The position numbers and the translations under genes are program-made. A DNA stretch of 64,000 nucleotides. Origin: Citrobacter koseri ATCC BAA-895. GTDB taxonomy: Bacteria > Pseudomonadota > Gammaproteobacteria > Enterobacterales > Enterobacteriaceae. The stretch covers positions 496,001 through 560,000 of the forward strand of contig NC_009792.1 in assembly GCF_000018045.1 (NCBI RefSeq), read 5' to 3'. The notes beneath the pieces are model-generated. The model had not been told where the DNA came from. It saw only the letters and a list, made by a program, of their open reading frames with translations, and did no database searches. Below are positions 8,455 to 16,564 of this stretch, one piece after another. Numbering within the stretch: position 1 is the stretch's first letter; every line of letters begins with the position of its first letter.

Positions 8455-10125
8455 ATGTCAGTAAGCGCATTTAACCGACGCTGGGCGGCGGTCATTCTGG
8501 AAGCACTCACTCGCCACGGCGTCAGGCATGTTTGCATTGCCCCTGGCTCCCGCTCCACGCCTTTAACCCTGGCGGCAGCGGAAAATTCAGCCTTTATTCA
8601 TCACACGCACTTTGATGAGCGTGGTCTTGGTCATCTGGCGTTAGGGCTGGCGAAAGTCAGTAAGCAGCCCGTTGCCGTTATTGTTACTTCCGGTACGGCG
8701 GTGGCAAATCTCTATCCGGCGCTGATTGAAGCGGGGCTTACCGGTGAAAAACTGATTTTATTGACTGCGGACCGTCCGCCGGAACTGATTGACTGCGGCG
8801 CGAATCAGGCGATTCGTCAGGCCGGGATGTTTGCTTCTCATCCTTCTCAGACGCTCTCTTTGCCGCGCCCGACGCAGGATATTTCCGCGCGCTGGCTGGT
8901 CTCCACCCTTGATAACGTCCTGGCGACGCTGCATGCCGGCGCGGTACACATCAACTGTCCATTTGCGGAACCGCTGTATGGCGATATGGACGACACGGGG
9001 CTTGCCTGGCAGCAGAGCCTTGGCGACTGGTGGCAGGATGACAAACCCTGGCTGCGCGAAGCGCGTCGGCTGGAAAGCGACAAACAGCGCGACTGGTTCT
9101 TTTGGCGGCAAAAACGCGGCGTAGTGGTGGCCGGGCGCATGAGCGCGGAAGAGGGCAAGAAAGTCGCGCTTTGGGCGCAGACGCTGGGCTGGCCGCTGAT
9201 TGGCGACGTGCTGTCGCAAACCGGGCAGCCGCTGCCGTGTGCCGATCTTTGGCTGGGCAATGCGAAGGCCGTCACTGAGCTTCAGCAGGCGCAAATTGTG
9301 GTGCAACTCGGCAGCAGCCTGACCGGAAAGCGCTTGCTGCAATGGCAGGCCGCCTGCGAGCCGGAAGAGTACTGGATTATTGATAATATCGAAGGTCGCC
9401 TGGACCCGGCGCATCATCGCGGACGCAGGCTGGTGGCGAAAATCGCCGACTGGCTGGAGCTGCATCCGGCGGAGAAACGCCATCCCTGGTGCGTCGATAT
9501 CCCGCGCCTGGCAGAGCAGGCGTGGCAGGCGGTTGCCGCGCGTCGCGATATGTTCGGCGAAGCGCAACTGGCGCACCGCATTCGCGACTATCTGCCGGAA
9601 CAAGGGCAACTGTTTGTCGGCAACAGCCTGGTGGTGCGCCTGATTGACGCGCTGTCGCAGCTACCGGCGGGCTACCCGGTGTACAGCAACCGGGGAGCCA
9701 GCGGTATTGATGGTCTGATCTCGACGGCGGCGGGCGTTCAGCGCGCCAGCGCGAAATCGACGCTGGCTATCGTCGGCGATCTGTCTGCGCTCTACGATCT
9801 CAATGCGCTGGCGCTATTGCGCCAGGTGTCCGCGCCGTTTGTGCTGATTGTGGTGAATAACAACGGCGGGCAAATTTTCTCTCTGCTGCCGACGCCGCAA
9901 AGCGAGCGCGAGCGGTTTTACCTGATGCCGCAAAACGTCCACTTTGAACATGCGGCGGCCATGTTTAACCTCAAATATCACCGCCCGCAAAGCTGGGATG
10001 AGCTGGATGCGGCGCTGGCTGGCGCCTGGCGAACGCCGACAACCACGGTGATTGAGCTGGTCGTGAACGATACGGACGGGGCGCAAACCCTGCAACAGCT
10101 GCTGGCGCAGGTGAGCCATCTATGA
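8455..10125 (+). CDS. menD: SEPHCHC synthase
   Basis: MenD, 556 residues, is the thiamine-diphosphate enzyme that joins 2-oxoglutarate to isochorismate to give SEPHCHC. The N-terminal pyrimidine-binding domain has CIAPGSRSTPLTLAAA and HTHFDERGLGHLALG. The C-terminal domain has SNRGASGIDG and the diphosphate-binding stretch GDLSALYDLNAL followed by VVNNNGG. The ATG at 8455 gives the E. coli length and N-terminus (MSVSAFNRRW); an in-frame TTG at 8437 is less likely. No strong Shine-Dalgarno precedes it. It overlaps menH by 4 bases (ATGA). Confidence 0.96.
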   Translation: MSVSAFNRRWAAVILEALTRHGVRHVCIAPGSRSTPLTLAAAENSAFIHHTHFDERGLGHLALGLAKVSKQPVAVIVTSGTAVANLYPALIEAGLTGEKLILLTADRPPELIDCGANQAIRQAGMFASHPSQTLSLPRPTQDISARWLVSTLDNVLATLHAGAVHINCPFAEPLYGDMDDTGLAWQQSLGDWWQDDKPWLREARRLESDKQRDWFFWRQKRGVVVAGRMSAEEGKKVALWAQTLGWPLIGDVLSQTGQPLPCADLWLGNAKAVTELQQAQIVVQLGSSLTGKRLLQWQAACEPEEYWIIDNIEGRLDPAHHRGRRLVAKIADWLELHPAEKRHPWCVDIPRLAEQAWQAVAARRDMFGEAQLAHRIRDYLPEQGQLFVGNSLVVRLIDALSQLPAGYPVYSNRGASGIDGLISTAAGVQRASAKSTLAIVGDLSALYDLNALALLRQVSAPFVLIVVNNNGGQIFSLLPTPQSERERFYLMPQNVHFEHAAAMFNLKYHRPQSWDELDAALAGAWRTPTTTVIELVVNDTDGAQTLQQLLAQVSHL

Positions 10126-10880
10126 TCCTGCGCGCGCAGGCGAACGGTGGTCAGCCGGGGTCTCCCTGGCTGGTTTTCCTGCATGGATTTTCCGGTGATT
10201 GCCGGGAATGGCAGCAGATCGGTGAGCAGTTTCCTGACTTTTCGCGCCTGTATATCGACTTGCCTGGTCACGGCGATTCTGCCGATATTCGTGTCAGCGG
10301 CTTTGCTGATGTGTGCGACTTATTGCGTAACACATTATTTAGTTACAACATACTTAAATACTGGCTGGTCGGCTACTCGCTCGGCGGCAGAGTGGCGATG
10401 ATGGCGGCGTGCCAGACTCTGCCGGGTTTTTGCGGGCTGGTGGTTGAAGGCGGCCACCCGGGACTGCAACGCGAGGCCGAGCGTGACGCGCGCCGACGGT
10501 CTGACGGTCGTTGGGCGGCGCGCTTTCGCCGTGAACCGCTGCGCGACGTGTTTACTGACTGGTATCAGCAGCCGGTTTTCGCTTCGCTGGATGCTTCGCA
10601 AAGAGAGGCGTTAGTCGCGCTGCGCAGCCAGAACAATGGCGAAACGCTGGCGGCGATGCTGGAGGCAACCTCGCTTGCCGTACAGCCTGATTTACGCGCG
10701 CGGCTAAATGCGCGCACATTTCCGTTTTATTATTTATGTGGTGAACGCGACAGCAAATTCCGCGCGCTGGCGGCGGAGTTGTCTGTACCTTGCCATATGA
10801 TTCGTAACGCCGGACACAACGCGCATCGGGAAAATCCCGCAGGCGTGGTGGACAGTCTGGCTCAGATTCTGCGTCTCTGA
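10122..10880 (+). CDS. menH: SHCHC synthase (alpha/beta hydrolase fold)
   Basis: MenH, 252 residues, removes pyruvate from SEPHCHC to form SHCHC. It is an alpha/beta-hydrolase: oxyanion-side motif FLHGFSGDCREW, nucleophile elbow GYSLGGR with the catalytic Ser, and C-terminal His in IRNAGHNAHRENP. It overlaps the menD stop by ATGA, which implies translational coupling, and is followed 14 bases later by menB. Length equals the E. coli enzyme. Confidence 0.95.
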   Translation: MILRAQANGGQPGSPWLVFLHGFSGDCREWQQIGEQFPDFSRLYIDLPGHGDSADIRVSGFADVCDLLRNTLFSYNILKYWLVGYSLGGRVAMMAACQTLPGFCGLVVEGGHPGLQREAERDARRRSDGRWAARFRREPLRDVFTDWYQQPVFASLDASQREALVALRSQNNGETLAAMLEATSLAVQPDLRARLNARTFPFYYLCGERDSKFRALAAELSVPCHMIRNAGHNAHRENPAGVVDSLAQILRL

Positions 10881-10894
10881 CTAAAGGACACACT

Positions 10895-11752
10895 ATGATC
10901 TATCCTGATGAAACAATGCTTTACGCACCGGTTGAATGGCACGACTGCTCCGAAGGTTACACGGACATTCGTTATGAAAAATCCACCGATGGTATTGCAA
11001 AAATCACCATTAACCGTCCACAGGTGCGCAACGCATTCCGTCCTTTGACCGTCAAAGAGATGATCCAGGCGCTGGCGGATGCCCGGTATGACGACAACGT
11101 GGGCGTCATTATTCTGACCGGCGAAGGCGAGAAAGCTTTCTGTGCGGGCGGCGACCAGAAGGTACGCGGCGACTACGGCGGATACCAGGATGATTCCGGC
11201 GTGCATCACCTGAACGTACTGGATTTCCAGCGCCAGATCCGTACCTGCCCGAAACCGGTCGTGGCGATGGTTGCAGGGTACTCTATCGGCGGCGGTCACG
11301 TACTGCACATGATGTGTGACCTGACCATCGCGGCGGAAAACGCCATCTTCGGCCAGACGGGCCCGAAAGTCGGCTCCTTCGACGGCGGCTGGGGCGCTTC
11401 CTATATGGCGCGTATCGTCGGGCAGAAAAAAGCGCGTGAAATCTGGTTCCTGTGCCGTCAGTACGACGCTAAACAGGCGCTGGATATGGGGCTGGTCAAC
11501 ACCGTCGTACCGCTGGACTCCCTTGAAAAAGAGACCGTGCGCTGGTGCCGCGAAATGTTGCAGAACAGCCCGATGGCGCTGCGCTGCCTGAAAGCGGCGC
11601 TGAACGCCGACTGCGACGGTCAGGCGGGTCTACAGGAGCTGGCGGGCAACGCCACGATGCTGTTCTACATGACGGAAGAAGGTCAGGAGGGCCGCAACGC
11701 TTTCAACCAGAAACGTCAGCCTGATTTCAGCAAATTCAAACGGAATCCGTAA
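10895..11752 (+). CDS. menB: 1,4-dihydroxy-2-naphthoyl-CoA synthase
   Basis: MenB, 285 residues, is a crotonase-fold enzyme that closes the naphthoquinone ring (o-succinylbenzoyl-CoA to DHNA-CoA). Visible motifs include the CoA-binding FCAGGDQKVRG, the oxyanion-hole region VAGYSIGGGHVLHM, and the catalytic loop TGPKVGSFDGGWG. The ATG follows AAAGGA at 10882-10887. It sits between menH and menC; the last base of its TAA is the first base of the menC ATG. Confidence 0.97.
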   Translation: MIYPDETMLYAPVEWHDCSEGYTDIRYEKSTDGIAKITINRPQVRNAFRPLTVKEMIQALADARYDDNVGVIILTGEGEKAFCAGGDQKVRGDYGGYQDDSGVHHLNVLDFQRQIRTCPKPVVAMVAGYSIGGGHVLHMMCDLTIAAENAIFGQTGPKVGSFDGGWGASYMARIVGQKKAREIWFLCRQYDAKQALDMGLVNTVVPLDSLEKETVRWCREMLQNSPMALRCLKAALNADCDGQAGLQELAGNATMLFYMTEEGQEGRNAFNQKRQPDFSKFKRNP

Positions 11753-12714
11753 TGCGTAGCGCGCAGGTGTACCGCTGGCAGATCCCCATGGACGCGGGGG
11801 TGGTTCTGCGCGACAGGCGGTTAAAAACTCGCGACGGGCTGTATGTCCGTCTGTGCGACGGCGAGCGCGAAGGGTGGGGGGAGATCTCCCCGCTTCCGGG
11901 TTTCAGCCAGGAAACCCTGGAGGAGGCGCAGGCCGCGCTGCTGGACTGGGTTAACGGCTGGCTGCAAGGCCAGTCAACGTTGCCTGAAGTGCCCTCCGTG
12001 GCGTTTGGCGTTAGCTGCGCGCTGGCGGAGGCGGCGGGGACGTTGCCAGAGGCGGCGGATTACCGCGCTGCGCCGCTGTGTACGGGCGATCCAGACGATC
12101 TGGTGCTGCAACTGGCTGATATGCCTGGCGAGAAAGTCGCCAAGATCAAAGTCGGTCTGTACGAAGCAGTACGCGATGGAATGGTGGTCAACCTGCTGCT
12201 GGAGGCGGTTCCCGATCTGCATCTGCGTCTGGATGCCAATCGCGCCTGGACGCCGCTGAAAGCGCAGCAGTTCGCGAAATACGTCAACCCGGACTACCGT
12301 GCCCGCATCGCCTTCCTCGAAGAACCGTGTAAAACCCGCGACGACTCCCGCGCTTTTGCGCGTGAAACCGGGATTGCGATTGCCTGGGATGAAAGTCTGC
12401 GTGAAGACGATTTTGTCTTTGCGGCGGAAGCGGGCGTCAGCGCGGTGGTCATCAAACCGACGCTCACCGGAAGCCTGGAAAAGGTTCGCGAGCAGGTACA
12501 GGCCGCGCATACGCTGGGACTGACGGCGGTGATCAGCTCTTCCATCGAGTCGAGCCTCGGCTTAACGCAGCTGGCGCGTATTGCCGCGTGGCTGACGCCG
12601 CAGACCATTCCGGGTCTGGATACGCTAAGCCTGATGCAAACCCAGCAGGTGCGCCGCTGGCCGGGCAGCGCTTTGCCGTGTGTTAGCGACGATGCGCTGG
12701 AACGGCTGCTATGA
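11752..12714 (+). CDS. menC: o-Succinylbenzoate synthase
   Basis: MenC, 320 residues, dehydrates SHCHC to o-succinylbenzoate. It belongs to the enolase superfamily: the catalytic lysine strand AKIKVGL, then metal ligands in LRLDANRAW, FLEEPC and AWDESLRE, and the second catalytic lysine in VVIKPTLTGS. It overlaps menB by one base and menE by four (ATGA), so the pathway genes are translationally linked. Length equals the E. coli protein. Confidence 0.96.
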   Translation: MRSAQVYRWQIPMDAGVVLRDRRLKTRDGLYVRLCDGEREGWGEISPLPGFSQETLEEAQAALLDWVNGWLQGQSTLPEVPSVAFGVSCALAEAAGTLPEAADYRAAPLCTGDPDDLVLQLADMPGEKVAKIKVGLYEAVRDGMVVNLLLEAVPDLHLRLDANRAWTPLKAQQFAKYVNPDYRARIAFLEEPCKTRDDSRAFARETGIAIAWDESLREDDFVFAAEAGVSAVVIKPTLTGSLEKVREQVQAAHTLGLTAVISSSIESSLGLTQLARIAAWLTPQTIPGLDTLSLMQTQQVRRWPGSALPCVSDDALERLL

Positions 12715-14126
12715 GCCTCCGGGAAATGCCCGATAGCGCAAGCGTATCGGGCCTCCAGCCGTCATCTTTTAATGACTGGCCGTGGCGTCACTGGCGGCAG
12801 ATGCGGGGAGATGCGCCTGCCTTACGCCTTAATGATGAAGTGCTAAGCTGGCGCACACTCTGTACCCGTATTGACGCGCTGGCGAGCGGTTTTGCCGCTC
12901 AGGGTGTCTCTGAAGGCTGCGGCGTGATGCTGCGCGCCTGGAATCACCCGCAAACGCTGCTGGCCTGGCTGGCTTTACTGCAATGCGGGGCAAGAATCCT
13001 GCCGGTTAACCCGCAGCTTCCGCAACCGCTGCTCGACGCGCTGCTGCCGGACTTAACGCTCCGGTTTGCTTTGCTGCTGGAGGGGGAGAATACCTTCCCG
13101 GCGTTACAACCGCTGCAAATGCAGCAAGAGGCAGGCGAACACGCCGCAGACTGGCAGCCGACGCGGCTGAGTTCAATGACGCTGACCTCTGGCTCAACCG
13201 GATTACCCAAGGCCGCAGTGCATACCTGCCAGGCGCATCTGACCAGCGCGGAAGGGGTGCTGTCCCTGATGCCGTTTGCCAATGGGGATGACTGGCTATT
13301 ATCGCTGCCGCTGTTTCACGTTTCCGGCCAGGGCATTATGTGGCGCTGGTTGTTTGCGGGCGCCCGAATGACCGTGCGTGAGAAGCAGCCGCTGGAAGCG
13401 ATGCTGCAAGGGTGTACGCATGCGTCTCTGGTTCCCACTCAGCTGTGGCGGCTGCTGGAGAATCCGGCATCGGTAACGTTGAAAGCGGTACTGCTGGGCG
13501 GCGCGGCTATCCCGGTTGAACTGACGGAGCAGGCTCGCGCGCAGGGTATTCGCTGCTGGTGCGGTTATGGCCTGACGGAATTTGCCTCGACGGTGTGCGC
13601 GAAAGAGGCCGACGGCCTGGGCGATGTCGGCGCGGCGTTACCGGGGCGGGAAGTCCGAATCGTGAATGGTGAAGTCTGGCTACGCGCCGCCAGCATGGCA
13701 GAAGGCTACTGGCGCGACGGTAAGCTGATCCCATTGGTGAATGGTGAAGGCTGGTTTGCTACCCGCGATCGCGGCGAACTGAACGACGGTAAGCTGACGA
13801 TTGCCGGTCGGCTGGATAATCTGTTCTTCAGCGGCGGGGAAGGCATTCAGCCGGAAGAGGTGGAACGCGTTATCTCGGCGCATCCACATGTTCTACAGGC
13901 GTTCGTGGTGCCGGTAGAGGACAGGGAGTTCGGCCATCGTCCGGTGGCGGTGGTGGAATATGACGCGCAGGCCGGGAACGTCGATCTCGCGGAATGGGTG
14001 AAAGACAAGCTGGCGCGTTTTCAGCAGCCGGTACGCTGGTTGACGTTGCCATCAGCGCTGAAAAACGGCGGGATCAAAGTTTCGCGCCGGGCATTGCAGG
14101 AGTGGGTGCGCGCTAACCGTCCGTAA
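12711..14126 (+). CDS. menE: o-Succinylbenzoate-CoA ligase with REP-derived N-terminal extension
   Basis: MenE is an acyl-adenylate-forming ligase that activates o-succinylbenzoate. Motifs are complete: P-loop-like TSGSTGLPKAA, the A5 motif CGYGLTEFAS, and TRDRGEL, IAGRLDNLFFSGGE and C-terminal KNGGIKVSR. The usual N-terminus (about residue 21 here, NDWPWRHWRQ) has no ATG of its own. The frame opens at the ATG overlapping the menC stop, giving 471 residues against about 451 in E. coli. The extra residues are encoded by a REP-like palindrome (12728-12752). An ATG at 12726 is an alternative start. Confidence 0.93.
   Translation: MSLREMPDSASVSGLQPSSFNDWPWRHWRQMRGDAPALRLNDEVLSWRTLCTRIDALASGFAAQGVSEGCGVMLRAWNHPQTLLAWLALLQCGARILPVNPQLPQPLLDALLPDLTLRFALLLEGENTFPALQPLQMQQEAGEHAADWQPTRLSSMTLTSGSTGLPKAAVHTCQAHLTSAEGVLSLMPFANGDDWLLSLPLFHVSGQGIMWRWLFAGARMTVREKQPLEAMLQGCTHASLVPTQLWRLLENPASVTLKAVLLGGAAIPVELTEQARAQGIRCWCGYGLTEFASTVCAKEADGLGDVGAALPGREVRIVNGEVWLRAASMAEGYWRDGKLIPLVNGEGWFATRDRGELNDGKLTIAGRLDNLFFSGGEGIQPEEVERVISAHPHVLQAFVVPVEDREFGHRPVAVVEYDAQAGNVDLAEWVKDKLARFQQPVRWLTLPSALKNGGIKVSRRALQEWVRANRP
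12728..12752. repeat. REP-like palindrome inside the start of menE
   Basis: GCCCGATA at 12728-12735 pairs perfectly with TATCGGGC at 12745-12752. An inner CGC/GCG pair and a single bulged G complete the shape typical of REP units. It lies within the open frame that starts at 12711, so it is translated if that start is used. Confidence 0.75.
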
Positions 14127-14135
14127 TGTAAGCAA

Positions 14136-14157
14136 CACGGGAGCCGCAGCTCCCGTG
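14136..14157. terminator. Hairpin between convergent menE and catalase genes
   Basis: A perfect 9-bp stem CACGGGAGC/GCTCCCGTG with a 4-base loop (CGCA) lies in the 38 bases between the two convergent stop codons. There is no long T run on either side, so termination may be weak or helped by other factors. Confidence 0.6.
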
Positions 14158-14164
14158 GAAACGG

Positions 14165-15613
14165 TTATTTCGCTTCTTTTAACGCCCGCAGGGCAGCGGC
14201 GACGCCCGCGCCATAGTCAGGATGAACTTCGCTAAACAAGCCAATCTGACGCTGCTGAATAAATTCCGGCACATCTTTCATGTCGCCGGCGATGCGCGCG
14301 AACATACGCTGATGTTCTTCATCACTCAGCAACTCATACAGCTTACGCGGCTGGCTGAAGTAGTCCGTATCTTCCCGGTGATCCCAGTGCGCGGCAGCGC
14401 CTTCGACAGAGAGCGGCGGTTCGCTGAAATCAGGCTGTTCCTGGAAGACGCCAAAGCTGTTTGGCTCATAGGTTGGGCCGTTGCCGCTGTTGCCGTCCAC
14501 CCGCATCGCGCCGTCACGATGGTAGTTATGGAACGGGCAGCGCGGGGCGTTGACCGGGATCTGCTGATGGTTAACGCCCAGACGATAGCGGTGCGCATCG
14601 CCATAGGAGAAGAGACGCCCCTGCAACATACGGTCAGGGGAGAAGCTAATCCCCGGCACGACGTTCGCCGGATTCATCGCCACCTGTTCCACTTCGGAGA
14701 AATAGTTTTCCGGGTTGCGGTTCAGTTCCAGCACGCCGACTTCAATCAGCGGGTAATCGCCGTGCGGCCATACTTTGGTCAGATCAAACGGGTTGTACGG
14801 CACCTGCGAGGCTTCGGCTTCCGGCATGATCTGCACGTAGAATTTCCAGCGGGGGAAGTTGCCCTGTTCAATGGCGTTGTACAGGTCGCGCTGAGAACTT
14901 TCGCGATCGTCCGCCACCAGGCGTTTCGCTTCGTCATCCATCAGGTTGGCGATGCCCTGCTGCGATTTCAGGTGGAATTTCACCCAGAAACGTTCGTTGT
15001 CGCTGTTGATAAAGCTGAATGTGTGGCTACCGAAGCCGTGCATCGTACGGTAAGAGAAAGGCAAACCCCGGTCGCTAAAGTCGATAGTCAACTGGTGCAG
15101 CGATTCCGGCAGATGGGAGAAAAAGTCCCATTTGTAGGTCGGATTGCGCAGGTTGGTGCGTGGGTCGCGCTTCACGACATGGTTCAGATCCGGGAATTTC
15201 AGCGGATCGCGCAGATAGAAAACGGGCGTGTTGTTACCCACCAGATCCCAGTTGCCCTCTTCAGTGTAAAACTTGATCGCAAACCCGCGAATATCGCGCT
15301 CGGCATCCGCCGCGCCGCGCTCTCCCGCCACGGTGGAAAAACGCAGGAACAGATCCGTTTTTTTACCGGGCTCCGAAAAGATTTTTGCGCGAGTGTAACG
15401 TGAAATATCGTGCGTGACGGTGAAGGTGCCGTACGCGCCTGAGCCTTTGGCATGCATACGGCGCTCAGGGATCACTTCACGATCGAAGTGGGCCAGTTTT
15501 TCCAGGAACCAGATGTCCTGTAGCAGCATGGGGCCGCGTGGGCCTGCGGTTGCAACGCTGTTATTATGGGCGACAGGCACGCCTGCTGCGGTGGTGAGTC
15601 CTTTTTTGCTCAT
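14165..15613 (-). CDS. Small-subunit haem catalase (clade 3 type)
   Basis: A monofunctional haem catalase of 482 residues, decomposing hydrogen peroxide. Catalytic His54 (RRMHAKGSGAYG), Asn127 (DLVGNNTPVFY) and the proximal haem ligand Tyr337 (RLFSYGDAHRYRLG) are all present. The length and the lack of a C-terminal flavodoxin-like domain fit NADPH-binding clade 3 catalases such as that of Proteus, not E. coli KatE (about 750) or the bifunctional KatG. GGGAG precedes the ATG. E. coli K-12 has no catalase here; it carries pmrD-arn-ais-nudI between menE and yfaZ. The gene is monocistronic and probably acquired or retained in this lineage. It could be named katA, but no symbol is certain. Confidence 0.93.
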   Translation of the reverse strand: MSKKGLTTAAGVPVAHNNSVATAGPRGPMLLQDIWFLEKLAHFDREVIPERRMHAKGSGAYGTFTVTHDISRYTRAKIFSEPGKKTDLFLRFSTVAGERGAADAERDIRGFAIKFYTEEGNWDLVGNNTPVFYLRDPLKFPDLNHVVKRDPRTNLRNPTYKWDFFSHLPESLHQLTIDFSDRGLPFSYRTMHGFGSHTFSFINSDNERFWVKFHLKSQQGIANLMDDEAKRLVADDRESSQRDLYNAIEQGNFPRWKFYVQIMPEAEASQVPYNPFDLTKVWPHGDYPLIEVGVLELNRNPENYFSEVEQVAMNPANVVPGISFSPDRMLQGRLFSYGDAHRYRLGVNHQQIPVNAPRCPFHNYHRDGAMRVDGNSGNGPTYEPNSFGVFQEQPDFSEPPLSVEGAAAHWDHREDTDYFSQPRKLYELLSDEEHQRMFARIAGDMKDVPEFIQQRQIGLFSEVHPDYGAGVAAALRALKEAK

Positions 15614-15649
15614 CTTTATCTCCCGACGATCGTTAGAAAAAATGTTTAA

Positions 15650-15669
15650 TTTCCGTTTAATTTCGGAAA
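15650..15669. promoter_or_regulatory. Palindromic candidate operator upstream of the catalase
   Basis: TTTCCG and CGGAAA form an inverted repeat around 8 bases. Overlapping it, the 10-mer GTTTAATTTC occurs twice 11 bases apart (15644-15653 and 15655-15664). The site is 37 bases upstream of the catalase ATG. It does not look like the OxyR consensus. A regulator site is inferred; the protein is unknown. Confidence 0.35.
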
Positions 15670-15885
15670 CTAATGTAGAAAATATTTGTGAATGAAATAT
15701 TGATCTCGGGCAATGACTGCTGCGCTAAACGCCTCTTCTTGTAACGTTTAATAAACCTGAAAGGTAGTGTTTAGTTACAATATGTTATTAGATCGCTTTT
15801 TTAGCTCATTGATTCTGTTGCGCTTGGCAGTACAATCCTGCGGTTTTGGGGTCTTTTGTTTATTTCTTTGCTGGAAAGGGTAAAA

Positions 15886-16428
15886 ATGAAAAAAAGCATT
15901 TTATTAGGCGTTGCCGGACTGTTGTTCGCTTCTGCATCGGCGAATGCGATGAGCATTAGCGGCCAGGCGGGTAAAGATTACACCAACGTTGGCGTAGGTT
16001 TCGGTACTGAATCCACCGGGCTGGCGTTGAGCGGCAACTGGATGCATAACGACGACGATGGCGACGCTGCCGGCGTGGGGCTCGGCCTGAATATTCCGCT
16101 TGGGCCGTTGCTGGCAACGGTCGGTGGGAAAGGCGTTTATACCAATCCGAACGACGGCGATGAAGGCTATGCGGCGGCGGTAGGCGGCGGGTTACAGTGG
16201 AAAATCGGCGACAGCTTCCGTCTGTTTGGCGAGTATTACTACTCTCCAGATTCACTGTCCAGCGGCATCGACAGCTATGAAGAAGCCAATGCCGGAGCGC
16301 GCTTTACCATTATGCGCCCGCTGAGCATTGAAGCGGGCTATCGCTATCTGAACCTGGCGGGTAAAGACGGCAACCGTGACAACGCGATTGCCGATGGCCC
16401 GTACGTCGGCGTTAACGCCAGCTTCTGA
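15886..16428 (+). CDS. yfaZ: YfaZ family outer membrane protein
   Basis: YfaZ, 180 residues, has a clear signal peptide (MKKSILLGVAGLLFASASANA) followed by alternating beta-strand sequence. It ends in aromatic Phe (GVNASF), as expected of a small outer-membrane beta-barrel. Its cargo or function is not known. The ATG at 15886 follows GGAAAGGG and gives the E. coli length; an in-frame ATG at 15856 would spoil the signal peptide. It is divergent from the catalase gene and lies upstream of yfaY. Confidence 0.9.
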   Translation: MKKSILLGVAGLLFASASANAMSISGQAGKDYTNVGVGFGTESTGLALSGNWMHNDDDGDAAGVGLGLNIPLGPLLATVGGKGVYTNPNDGDEGYAAAVGGGLQWKIGDSFRLFGEYYYSPDSLSSGIDSYEEANAGARFTIMRPLSIEAGYRYLNLAGKDGNRDNAIADGPYVGVNASF

Positions 16429-16564
16429 TTTTCGGGCGCGGCATCCGTCGCGCCGTTTCCTGTATGCTATAGCCTTCTTTCCCGGTTTGTTTCCTCTGAG
16501 TTTCTTACTCCGCCCCAGCGGGCTTTGCGTTATAGTGTTTTCATCATAGAAGCAGGAGAACACG

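Noticed and set aside
15700..15713. FNR-like sequence TTGATCTCGGGCAA between the catalase and yfaZ
   Set aside because: Only the first half site matches; two mismatches in the second half make it likely by chance.
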